Shown here: positions 35,675 to 48,000 of the stretch, piece by piece
Layout: each line of letters begins with the position of its first letter
How positions within the stretch are numbered: the first letter of the stretch is position 1
Assembly (NCBI GenBank): GCA_000310025.1
Contig: FN649752.1
Coordinates: forward strand, 735,550-799,549
Direction of reading: 5' to 3'
DNA from: Ectocarpus siliculosus
Taxonomy: Eukaryota; Sar; Phaeophyceae; Ectocarpales; Ectocarpaceae
Length of the DNA: 64,000 nucleotides
The notes under the pieces: generated by a model
Database searches by the model: none
What the model saw: the letters and a program-made list of their open reading frames with translations, nothing else
Told to the model about the DNA's origin: nothing
Program-made: the position numbers and the translations under genes

Positions 35675-38600
35675 TTACGCCCGGGCTACACGCCTCGACA
35701 CGAAAACCTCCTGCGCTCTCTGCCTTTCTTCTCGTGCCAAAAGTACAACTCTTGCCTCTTCAGCCTCTACCGCCCCGCCTCCTGTTGCCGGTTCTTCGTT
35801 GTCCTCGCCGCCGTTACCGTGGACAGCTTGGCGCAAGACCGCCGCAGCGCGGGCCCTCCTCTCCACCCGTGATCTCTTCCTTGAATCGCGCCCCCGATCG
35901 GGCCTCGTTTTCGTTGACGGTAGCTGCTTGTTTAATCCCGGCGTTGCCACCGCTCGCCTTGCCCTACCTTCTTCGTCCTCATCGTTGTCGCTGGTGGGCC
36001 TTTTACTACTACTGTTGGTCGTCTCAACATCGTCCACCCCCGCGGTGGTCGCTGTTCCGCCGCCGGTCGCCGCTGAGGCGTCCTCGATACGCATGAGGTT
36101 CGCCTGCAGGGTCGCGCGATGGCGTTCGAGGGCGGATACCTCGGAACGTAGAGAGCGTACGAGCTCGTGCGCGTCGGTGGCAGATTGGACGACGTCGTCG
36201 ATGGAAGCGATGGAATGTCCGTGGCCGCCCTGACCGGGCGACATCGTGTTTGTTGTCTGTTCGTGGCGTGAGAACGGCGGTTTCAGGGGGGAGGCGGCGC
36301 ATTTTTGTTTTTTTACGAGAATAAAGAACCACAGCGAACGCAGACGGCAGCGCACGTTATCATTACGCACCTTGTTGTTTCAACGCATTTACATGCAAAA
36401 GCAGACAAACCAATGTCGGTAACACGCCGAGCAACACAGAAACGTATTGTTGTTGGACCTGTCGTAGATACGACGAAGTCAGACACATAAAGGCTGTTTC
36501 GAGGTCGGCATGGAAAAGCAAGCCAGTCTACCCGTGACGTATGCGGCTGCATCGTGTGGTGGTCAAAAACCGGCCGACCCCACCAACATGTGCATTGGTG
36601 GTGTACCTCGACAAGGACTCCTTCCTCCCGCAAGGAGAACCCCCCCCGACTCGCCCCCTCTTCTCCGTGCCTGGCAGCCCCCGCCGAAACATTGGGCGCA
36701 ACGTCGAATTCCGTTCGGCCTGAGGAATGGGGAACACCACCACTTCTCAACGCGGTCTCCAGGCGCTGAACCTCGTGCGACAAGCGGTGAATGTGCGTTC
36801 TAAGGCACCGTGGTGCGTGCGGGGGGAACGGAGGGTTGGAGGTAAGAAGTAAGCGCATGGAGATGAAGCATCGAAATATCGGACAAATGGTGGACATGAG
36901 AGTACCAGCTCCAGAACAAACCAGTCTACAGTAGGCCTACTGGCGAAGTTCCTCTGTTTCTCGCCGGCCAATCATTTTCCTTGGTGGCAGAAATAATCCT
37001 ACCGCGTGCTCGGTTCGGCTCGTGAAGAGCTAAGAGAAATATTTGAACCGCGACCTCCGGCGACGGGAGCCCCAGCATACAGGAGGGTGTTGCCTTTGCC
37101 ACCCGCGCACCGTTCGGTCATATGGTCAGGGTGCGAGACCCATGTACCATAGTACGAGTGAAGCATAACGTCGCGTTCTCGAGAATCGTTCGTCTCCCCC
37201 TTGCCCCATTCGCCCCTTCGAGAGGTAGATCAAGTTTCATGTAAGGTGCACAATAGATCTTCTCTCAACCCGTCTTCGCTCGAGCAGGCTGCAGGAAAGC
37301 TGCTTAATAACCGCAACCGCGTAAAGTTCGGTGAGCTAGCTTGCCGCGACCAGTCATCTGGGGGGTAGCCACCCTCCAGTCACCAACCGCACCTCGCCTC
37401 CTCTCCGGCAGCTGCCATTTGCCTCAACAAAAACTCCCCAGCCTTTCTCCTGGATTCACGCCGCTTTCCACCATCCTTGTGGCGCAAGAGCTGTGGCGCA
37501 CCATCAGTGTGGCCCCCTGTGGACAGAGACGCTAGATCGCTGTATAAGCTCGACAGCCTTGTGCGGGGAGCCGGGTAGGAACAGAGGGAGGTTGTTGTTA
37601 GATCAGCTCGGCCTCAAGCTGCGAGAACGATTACATCGCTCGGTATCAGGTAGGGATTGGACAAGCGACGTTGACTGCCTGTTGTGGCAAAGGATGCGCT
37701 TGTCGAAGGACTTGCGCTGATTATAAATATGTCACGCGAATCGAAGCCGAGCAACAAAGTTCGTACTTCCACGATGCTCGTGTGTGTCATCTAGAAAGAC
37801 ATGTCCCGCACACTTCAACGTTCAGAAATAGTGTGATTGTGAAGTGAACCAACCTGCGATCTCTTTCGTCGAGCATGTTGAGCAGTATCGCCGCGAGCTT
37901 CTTTCCTTCGTTGGTAGAAGCTCTTGGTTCCGATCCCTCTTCTCCTTGGAGCACATTTGTTAGCCTGAAATAGAGGGATAAGCACATTGAAATGAATGCA
38001 CAAGAGATTACAGGTGGGGTAGAATCAGTAGTTCAACAAGCGTTCCATACGACGAGCACGCCACGCACCATTTAGTTGTCTGCGATGGCATGCTCACAGC
38101 GAAGGGAAATAAACTAGTTTGTCCCAAGGGTATGTAGTCACCGCAGACCGGAAGCAGCGCACACCTCACTTGTTGAGAGCAAGAGACGCCGAGCAACACA
38201 AGCAGAGAAGCAACCACACGACAAAACCCACCGGCGTTGCATCGCTTCACACCGGACACGCCACTGCTCAGACTCCACTCTTGCGCGTTTTAAGTCTCGT
38301 CCTTTGCTGGCCACGTAAGCTCTTAGACGACGGGCACCCTCGCCCTAGAGGTTGGGAGAGACCGAAGCCGGGGAACAACGTAGGGGTTCTGGTTTGGTGA
38401 GATTCGCGTGGACGACCAACTAAGAAGGAATCTGTATCTCGAATCATCACTATTTGCTGTAAGTGCAAGATCTCACGTTTCGACGAAAGACGACTCCCCC
38501 GGTTGTGCTTGCGTTTTGTGTATGGTGTCGGTCTCGTACGCAACACGGAAAGAACGTGCACCTAAAACTGAGACGCTCTACAAAACAATGCGTCAACACA

Positions 38601-39023
38601 AACAAGGCTGAAACCAAGATCGGACAACGTCTTCCCGTTGCAAGCCAACAATTATTTTGAATGCACCGTTCTGGAACACACCTGCAGCGCGACCATCCCG
38701 ATCCCGCCTGTCCCTTCTCCCAGAAACACCTCCGGTTCGTGCCCCGTTGTTTCCCGCTTTTCTTCCTCGTGCTCGCCCACATGCCCGCCTCCCGCATGAT
38801 TAGAATGTCTCACTGACGCCTTTCGAGCCCTCCGCTTGCTGCCCACGGCAAGGCCGGCTATGCTGTCGAGTTGTTCGCCGAGGTCTGCGTCAGCTTGAGC
38901 GAGCTGCAGGCGGACGGCGCGGGTTTCTTTCTCCCGCTTGAGGACGGCGTTTGCCCAGTCGTCTTGGAGAAGGATGGCGAGGGCGCGCGTCTTTTTGTCG
39001 AGTTCTCGTGCATGCCTCGCTGC
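35675..39023 (-). CDS. C-terminal coiled-coil exons of the FRxW repeat protein
   Basis: Four exons: 39023-38680 (AARHARELDKKTRALAILLQ, then LKREKETRAVRLQLAQADAD), 37964-37854 (GKKLAAILLNMLDERDRR), 36799-36607 (HIHRLSHEVQRLETALRSGG) and 36256-35675 (DDVVQSATDAHELVRSLRSE, then VSALERHRATLQANLMRIED, then a basic, disordered tail to the stop). Heptad-like spacing predicts coiled coils. Phases agree for the last three joints. The joint 39023 exon to 37964 exon works only if the donor is CAGGT|GTGTTC rather than CAG|GTGTGT, or if a small exon is missed in 37965-38679. A separate downstream gene is possible. Confidence 0.58.
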
Positions 39024-42000
39024 CTGCGCGTGAAATGTGCGAAAGAATGGGGGTGGAAGTATTCTGCTAGAGTCTGGTCGGAAGTTGATCGATCCTCCAC
39101 GAACAAAGTCAACACGTCAAGGCAAACAAGAGACAGAAGAAGCGATGGTGGCATCAGCCACACGTGCGGCTGTCGTGTGCTCGTACAAGAACCGTCGCGT
39201 TGGCCACAATTTTTTTTTATGTGCTCCAGCGACGGAGCCATGACCGTAGTACCGACTGAAACACCCAAACGTACGAACCCCGCGTCTGAATAGCACAAGT
39301 TGGTGGAATAGAAGTATTTCTGGTGGCCACGTATATTCGACCACGGTATGTGCCGCAAACGTTTATCGATCGCATTAAAGAAACACACCCATGACCGCCG
39401 GGACGCCTGAATACGGCGCAAACTGTGGTCTATTCCGGCGTGCACCAAAAATTGTATTTGAAACTTAATCGCAACTCAACAGTAGAGCAAATCGTGGCGT
39501 GGGTGGCACTAACGTAGCACTCCTGACCACGAACGTTGCAGGAACGAGCGCAAGGAAGCGGTTCGATAGTTCAACGACTTTGGCGCGCCAACTGTTCTTT
39601 ACTTTAATCCCTGTGATCAATGTCCAGAATGAGCAGTGCTTTTCAGGTGGCTCAACGGGGGTTGCCTCTCACCAACCCCTGCAGACGCCGTAGCTGACGC
39701 TCTCGCGCTACCTCCTCCGTATCCTTGACCTTGAGCTTCAGCTCAGATGCCAATTCCAGCCCACGAGCGGCCTCCCGCTGTGCTTTCTCTCGTGCCTCAG
39801 CAACCTCCACGCTGGCGGCGGCCGCCTTTTTCCAAGCCTCAGCCTTGTCGGCGGCCGCTTTCGCCTCCTTCTCCATCGCCTCAGCTCGGGCAGCCCTAGC
39901 CGCAGCGGTAGCGCCGGCGGCCGCCCCCTCGGCGGCAGACAGCGATGCGGCGTGCAGACAGAGACGGCTCCACCCTCGGAACACGAGGGCCCTGCCTCTC
40001 TCATGGCACACGCGAGCAACCTAAAGGGAAAAGTGTCTTTAAGGCTGGTGCCAATAGCATAGTCGTGGATACGCAAAGTTCTTCATGTTGCTTAAAATAC
40101 AACATTGGATCAACATCTGGCTTCCTAGGCTGAGATCGGTTGACCGACATATCTGTGCGTCTCACCAGCATCTTCAGACGGTGTAGTTGATGCTCCCGCG
40201 CCATCTTCCCTGCTTTCTCCCGTGCCTCAGCAACCTCCACGCTGGCGGCGGCCGCCTTTTTCCATGCCTCAGCCTTGTCGGCGGCTACTTTCGCCTCCTT
40301 CTCCATCGCCTCAGCTCGGGCAGCCCTAGCCGCAGCTGTAGCGGCGGCGGCACCCCCCTCGGCAGCAGACAGCGATGCGGCGTGCAGGCACAGCCGGCTC
40401 CAACCGCGGAACATGAGGGCCTTGTCACTCTCGCCACACACTCGAATTATCTTGGCAGGCAACGATGGGAGAAGGCGTAACGTGGGGTGGGACGGAAGGC
40501 AGTACTCGTTAGGTGCAGTGGGCTAAAGAAAAAACCTTTCCTCACTTGAGACACGGTACCGGTTCATGGCTTCCGGCAGTGTGTTTGTCTCAACCACCGG
40601 CAGTATGTTTGTCTCACCACCATATCGATATGGTGCTATACAAATCGGAGGGATTGGTCACAAGGCGATGTTCTCACCAGCATCTTTATTCGTCGTAGCT
40701 GGTGTTCTCGCACTACCTCCTCCGTGTCCTTGACCTTCAGCTGTAGCTCAGACGCCAATTCTGAACCACGAGAAGTTTCCCGTTGCGCCTGCTCCGTCGC
40801 CGCGGCCACCTCTGCGCTCGCCGCGGCCGCTCTCCTCGACGCCTCAGCCTTGTCGGCGGCCGCTTTCGCTTCCTTCTCCATCGCCTCAGCTCGGGCAGCT
40901 CTGGCCGCAGCGGTGGCGGCGGCGGCGGCCCCCTCGGTCGCAGACAGCGATGCGGCGTGCAGGCAGAGACGGCTCCACCCTCGAAACATGAGGGCCCTGT
41001 CTCTGTCGCCGCAGAAACGGATAACCTTGACGGTACGGATACAATGAATGGCGCCGGAGGGTGGGGTAGGGGAAGTCAGCCCGTGCACTACACAGCGAGA
41101 CCACGTACGCTGTAACTGTGAGCATCAGATATCGTTTCGATAGTAGGACGACTCCAACCGGCAAGGAGCCCTCTTTCCATGCACCCGCCCCACCAAAATG
41201 GAATGGATAGAGTACCCACAAGCGGTAGTTCCACTGGGGTTGCCTCTCACCAACATCTTCAGGCGATGTAGTTGACGATCTCGCACTGCTTCCTCCGTGT
41301 CTTTCACCTTGAGCTTCAGCTCAGCAGCCAATACCGACCCACGGGCGGCCTCCCGTTGGGCTCTCTCTCGTGCCTCGGCAACCTCCACGCTGGCGGCGGC
41401 CGCTCTCCTCCACGCCTCAGCCTTGTCGGCGGCCGCTTCCGCCTCCTTCTCCATCGCCTCAGCTCGGGCAGCCCTAGCCGCAGCGGTGGCGGCGGCGGAG
41501 GCTCCCTCGGCGGCAGACAGCGATGCGGCGTGCAGGCAGAGACGGCTCCACCCTCGGAACATGAGGGCCCTGTCCCTCTCGCCGCACACGCGAGAGGTCT
41601 TGATTGGCAGCAGCGACAAGGAGGGGAATGTGGCGATAGTGAGAGCGGTGAGAGGAAACACAGGCGAGGCTTGCATGCCTGGATAATGTCGAGAGTACGA
41701 CGTACGAGATTCATATACCTCTCGTCCCTACTCTCTATTTTCAACTGAAATATGCCCCGTATGCCGCAGAGTTGTCCAGTGGAGGCTGTCTCTCACCAGC
41801 ATCTTCAGACGGTGGAGCTGATGCTCTCGCACTTCCTCCTCCGTGTCTTTGACCTTGAGCTGTAGCTCAGACGCCAATTCCGACCCACGGGCGGCCTCCC
41901 GTTGTGCTTTCTCTCGTGCCTCGGCAACCTCCGCACTGGCGGCGGCCGCTCTCCTCCACGCCTCAGCCTTGTCGGCGGCTGCTTTCGCCTCCTTCTCCAT

Positions 42001-45000
42001 CGCCTCAGCTCGGGCAGCCCTAGCCGCAGCGGTGGCGGCGGCGGCGGCCCCCTCGGCGGCAGACAGCGATGCGGCGTGCAGGCAGAGACGGCTCCACCCT
42101 CGGAACATGAGGGCCCTGTCTCTCTCGCACACGCGAGCGATCTTGATAATCAGCAACGATTAGGAAGGAAGTGCGGCGATAGTGAGAGCGATGAGAGGAA
42201 GCACAGGCGAGGCGAGAACGTCTGGCTAACGGCAAGAGTAGTATACGATGCGCGAGACGTGAGAGGCCTCTCAATACTGTCTACTGGATTATTCTGCGTA
42301 CCACGCCGTAGAGTTGTCCAGCGGAGGCTGTCTCTCACCAGCATCTTCAGGCGATGTAGTTGATGCTCTCGCGCTACCTCCTCCGTATCCTTGACCTTGA
42401 GCTGCAGCTCAGATGCCAATTCCGACCCACGGGCGGCCTCCCGTTGTGCTTTCTCTCGTGCCTCGGCAACCTCCACGCTGGCGGCGGCCGCTCTCCTCCA
42501 AGCCTCAGCCTTGTCGGCGGCCGCTTTCGCCTCCTTCTCCATCGCCTCAGCTCGAGCAGCCCTAGCCGCAGCGGTGGCGGCGGCGGAGGCCCCCTCGGCG
42601 GCAGACAGCGATGCGGCGTGCAGACAGAGACGGCTCCACCCTCGGAACACGAGGGCTCTGTCACTCTCGCCGCACACGCGAGTGATCTTGATAATCAACA
42701 ACGATTAGGACGGGAGTGTGGCGACAGCAGTGAGAGCGGTGAGGGGAAGCACAGGCGAGGCTTGCACATCTAGATAAAGGTGAGAATAGATACGACGTAC
42801 GAGACTCAGAGACTCCTCGTTCACCTCTACTGTATACTCGAAATATGCCACGTACGCCGCAGAGTTGTCCAGTGGAGGCTGTCTCTCACCAGCATCTTCA
42901 GACGGTGGAGCTGATGCTCTCGCACTACCTCCTCCGTGTCTTTGACCTTGAGCTGTAGTTCAGATGCCAATTCCGACCCACGGGCGGCCTCCCGTTGTGC
43001 TTTCTCTCGTGCTTCGGCAACCTCCACGCTGGCGGCGGCCGCTCTCCTCCAAGCCTCAGCCTTGTCGGCGGCCGCTTTCGCTTCCTTCTCCATCGCCTCA
43101 GCTCGAGCAGCCCTAGCCGCAGCGGTGGCGGCGGCGGAGGCCCCCTCGGCGGCAGACAGCGATGCGGCGTGGAGACAGAGACGGCTCCACCCTCGGAACT
43201 TGAGGGCCCTGTCACTCTCGCCGCACACGCGAGAGATCTTGATATGTAGCATCGATTGGGAAGGAAGTGCGGCGATAACGAGCGCGGTGAGGGGAAGCAC
43301 AGGCGAGGATTGCACATCTGGCCAAATGGCGAGTGTAGTATACGATGTAGGGGACCCACAGGCCCCTCGCCCATCTCTACTATTGCCTACTCAAATATGC
43401 CAGGCATGCCCTGGGGTTTCCAGTGGAGGCTGTCTCTCACCAGCATCTTCAGACGGCGTAGCTGATGCTGTCGCAAGGCCTCCTCCGTGTCTTTGACCTT
43501 GAGCTGTAGCTTAGATGCCAATTCCGACCCACGGGCGGCCTCCCGCTGTGCTTTCTCTCGTGCCTCGGCAACCTCCGCGCTGGCGGCGGCCGCTTCCGCC
43601 TCCTTCTCCATCGCCTCAGCTCGGGCAGCCCTAGCCGCAGCGGTGGCGGCGGCGGAGACCCCCTCGGCGGCAGACAGCGATGCGGCGTGCAGGCAGAGAC
43701 GGCTCCACCCTCGGAACATGAGGGCCCTGTCACTCTCGCCGCACACGCGAGTGATCTTGATAATCAACAACGATTAGGACGGGAGTGTGGCGACAGCAGT
43801 GAGAGCGGTGAGAGGAAACACAGGCGAGGTTTGTGTATCTGGTTTGTGTATCTGGCCAACGGTGGGGACGTGCAGTATACGATTACGAGACTTGAAGGCC
43901 TCTCATTTACTGCCTACTGAATATGCCACGTACGCCGCAGAGTTGTCCAGTGGAGGCTGTCTCTCACCAGCATCTTCAGACGGTGGAGCTGATGCTCTCG
44001 CATTGCTTCCTCCGTGCCTTTGACCTTGAGCTGCAGCTCAGATGCCAATTCCGACCCACGGGCGGCCTCCCTTTGTGCTTTCTCTCGTGCCTCGGCAACC
44101 TCCGCGCTGGCGGCGGCCGCTCTCCTCCAAGCCTCAGCCTTGTCGGCGGCCGCTTTCGCTTCCTTCTCCATCGCCTCAGCTCGAGCAGCCCTAGCCGCAG
44201 CGGTGGCGGCGGCGGAGCCCCCCTCGGCGGCAGACAGCGATGCGGCGTGCAGGCAGAGACGGCTCCACCCTCGGAACACGAGGGCCCTGTCCCTCTCGCC
44301 GCACACGCGAGCGATCTTGATTTTCAGCAACGATTAGGACGGGAGTGTGGCGACAGCAGTGAGAGCGGTGAGGGGAAGCACTGACGAGAATTGTGTATCT
44401 GACCATCGGCGAGACGTATACGATACACGAGACTTGAAGACCTCTCAATACTGTATACTCGAAATATGCTGCGTATGCCGCAGAGTCGTCCAGTGGAGGC
44501 TGTCTCTCACCAGCATCTTCAGACGGCGTAGCTGATGCTCTCGCACTACCTCCTCCGTGTCTTTGACCTTGAGCTGTAGCTCAGACGCCAATTCCGACCT
44601 ACGAGCGGTCTCCCGTTGTGCTTTCTCTCGTGCTTCGGCAACCTCCACGCTGGCGGCGGCCGCTCTCCTCCAAGCCTCAGCCTTGTCGGCGGCCGCTTTC
44701 GCTTCCTTCTCCATCGCCTCAGCTCGGGCGCTCCTGGCCGTAGCTGTGGCGGCGGCGGCGGCCCCCTCGGCGGCAGACAGCGATGCGGCGTGCAGGCAAA
44801 GCCGGCTCCAACCGCGGAACATGAGGGCCCTGTCACTCTCGTCGCACACTCGGATTATCTTGGCATGCAGTAATGGGAAAATACGTAGCGTGTGGGGGGA
44901 GTGATGAGCACAAAGGTCGAGGGGGCTTGTGTATGCAGTTGGCAGTGAGAGTACAACGTGCAAAACAATAGACGAGACGAGAAACACCACTCTACACTGC

Positions 45001-48000
45001 TCCCATATACCGTATACCCTACTGTACTGAAACCTGCCATGTACGCGCGGAGGTATACAACAGCGGCTGCTTCTCACCAGCATTTTCGTTCGGCGTAGCT
45101 GGTGCTGTCGCAATGCCTCCTCCTTGTCTTGGATGTTGAGCTGTAGCTCAGACGCCAACGTTGACCCACGAGCGGCCTCCCGTTGTGCTTTCTCTCGTGC
45201 CTCGGCAACCTCCACGCTGGCGGCGGCCGCTCTCTTCCACGCCTCGGCCTTTTCGGCGGCCGCTTCCGCCTCTTTCTGCATCGCCTCAGCTCGGGCAGCC
45301 CTGGCCGTAGCGGTGGCGGCGGCGGAGGCCCCCTCGGCCGCAGATAGCGACGCGGCATGTAGACAGAGTCGACTCCAACCACGGAACAAGGATCTCTTGT
45401 CCGTGTCGCCATATGCTCGAGAAATCTGAGAAGGAAGTAACGAGGCGACGAAGAACCATACTTTGTATTCCGCAGCGAGACAACCGTTTGGAGCTTGTGG
45501 TGCGCGGAACTAGCATTCAAGAACCTGTCGCGCGAGCGCGTTGGTGTTCCTGTCCCTATGGTGGGTGTTCGTGTCCCTATTGGGCTTCAATTTAATTGCA
45601 CCTTCACCGACCGGGCTCTATCTTCACCTTCGCCACTGCCCTAAGTCGCTTCAGCTCCTTCTCCCGATTGCTTCGCTCAAACCCCTCCTCTTCGACGGCG
45701 TCAATCGACGAAATGGCCTTTGCGGACCCCTTACCCTCTACGTCGACCTCAACAGCCCTTGCAGCCGGTGTTGCCGCTGCAGATGATCCCTCAGCCGCGT
45801 TGAGCGAGACGAAGTGCGAACACAGGCGACCCCAGCTACGGAACATGAGGCGCCGGTTTCTATCGCCAAGCACTCTGGCCACCTGAACGTTCGGGGAGTA
45901 TCGAAGTGCGGGAAACCTTCGTTGGAGCCAATGTCGCGAGGCCCATTGTGATCGACATCCCGCTTTTCAAAGGGTGGTAGAACGAGGTAGACCATGTTGG
46001 CCCAATGCAGTCGCACTGCTGCAAATGCCAGCAGGTGCCGATCAAAGCGTAACCTTAATACACAATTGAATACATGCGTGGGAATGCATCTTGGTAGAAC
46101 ACACGGAGTGATACTCACGTACACCTCGTCTTGACATCGAGCAAACGTAGACCTCGTCTTGACATCGAGACCAGGTCTATTCGTCACCAAGAACAGTTCT
46201 GACTACCCAGCTCTCCTTGTATACTAATTCGACGGGCGATCTAATACTCGTCGTCGATGGCGAGCCGAAGCTCTTGTGGTACACGAATGATCAGCGAAAG
46301 TCTGGGAGAAAACAGCAACACAGGGACAACCGGCCTGTGGGGGGTCTCAAGGGCATATCGATTTCGAGGATGTCCGTCGGCCCATCAAACGCTTCAACAT
46401 GCGGTGCACGCTACAGCGGATAAAGCTACCAGCGTGGCTGTGTGGTGGTCTCGGTCTGTGAATGGCGTTCCCTACCGTCTCTGCTCTCCTGAAACGTTCG
46501 ACGAATCGTTCAGCCAACGACCTCTCGCAGTATTCTGTTTTCACAGACACAGCGACGTGCTAAAACAGAGGCAAAACGGCGTGACGCTTCGTGTACGATA
46601 TGCAGGACGGCGCCTCCCCTGAATTTCGCTGCTGACCTAGGGCAAATCTACGAACCGTCGTCGCCTCAAAGATGTTTCTGCTACGTTCGACGTCAGTGAA
46701 GCGTCAAGGTCAGGACTTGGTCTAGATGAGGGAGTTTTTAAGTCACGCAACGTGTACTCACCACTCGAGCGGCTAGCTGTCGTTTTTGGTTGTCGACGGC
46801 CTTTTCAGCTTCCTCTGCTCTCTTCACAAGGGTCGCCGGCATCACCGACTCTCCGTCGGCCTTTTCCGATGCCTTGGCTTGTTCTGCAGGTGCATGTTCT
46901 GACTTCTGCATGACATCCGACCTGGCTATCGCTTCCGCGGCCTTCGATGACCCCTCGGCGATGTGGAGAGGCGCCGAGTGTCGGCAGAGCTGACTCCAAC
47001 CGTGGAAGAGAAGTCGTCTGTTGTAGTCCCGACCTGCGCTGCAGATCTGCGGTCGGGCCGAGATTGAAACACACACTCAACGTGAGATTCATGGGTATGA
47101 TAGATGGAGTCCGACAACAAGACCGCTACCCTGTTGCCATTTCATCGATTGTCAGTGCGTCCGGGTGCGGGCGTAGAGATGTTTTGGCACCACCCTACTT
47201 TTCCCTGTCGATTGGTGGTGGAGAAAGCGAACTGGGTTGCCAGCCCAACCACACTTACCATATGCAATGCCCTCCTCTCCCTCTGGTCTCTCGCTTCCGA
47301 CTCCGCCGCTGCCACGCGTTGCCGAACCACGGCGGCGTCTGTCTCGATTCCGGCGGCCGTTGCAGCTGCAGCGGCCTGCGTCGCTTCCGCCTCCGCTCTG
47401 GCCGCCCTCGCGGCTGCGGTGGCCGTCGCCGATACGGCATCGGCGGCGTTGAGAGACGCGGCGTGCAAGCACAACCGGCTCCACCCTCGGAACAGCAAGC
47501 GCCTGTCTTTGTCCTTGCAGACTCGAGATATCTGGGGCGTAGAAGCGACGAGAGCAAGACGGCGTGGTCCGCATGACGTGTGGGTGCAGCGTGGGCCAGG
47601 TCCGCAATGTACTTCACAAAGGCTCGATGGTTGCACTCCTACAGGTCATCCGTGTGATATCGATTCACATCCCAGCAATATTCCGAATAGACGACGGCTC
47701 GCGTGGCTCTCGTAATGGAAGCCGACGCGGTCCACGCGGCACGTCCGAGGCTCCATGAACTCAGCTTGCTTCGTACGATCATGAATAGAGCGTCAACGAC
47801 ACCCTCTCATATGCGTAGGAGTTGCATTTTGTGTTAGAAACAAAAACGGAGGCAAATGGCTCCAGCGTGCGCTTGGAGGGAATGGGCTCTACAAACCGGT
47901 TGCAGTTCCAATCGAGGTTTGAGTCGTGTCGGTTTCAACTTCGACAGTCACATGCGCCAAGCGCATGGTGTCTCACGGTTGTCCTCGCCCGAACCCGGTT

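Noticed and set aside
39200-39448. Minus-strand frame starting MVHAGIDHSLRRIQASRRSW as a further exon of the FRxW gene
   Set aside because: It has a possible acceptor but no convincing donor, and it does not keep the Trp-17 motif. It is more likely intron.
40724-44904. Repeated plus-strand frames (Ala/Ser-rich, e.g. 40724-41047, 42936-43496) opposite class A exons
   Set aside because: They are reverse complements of the Ala-rich helices, stop at random points in introns and lack coordinated splice sites on the plus strand.
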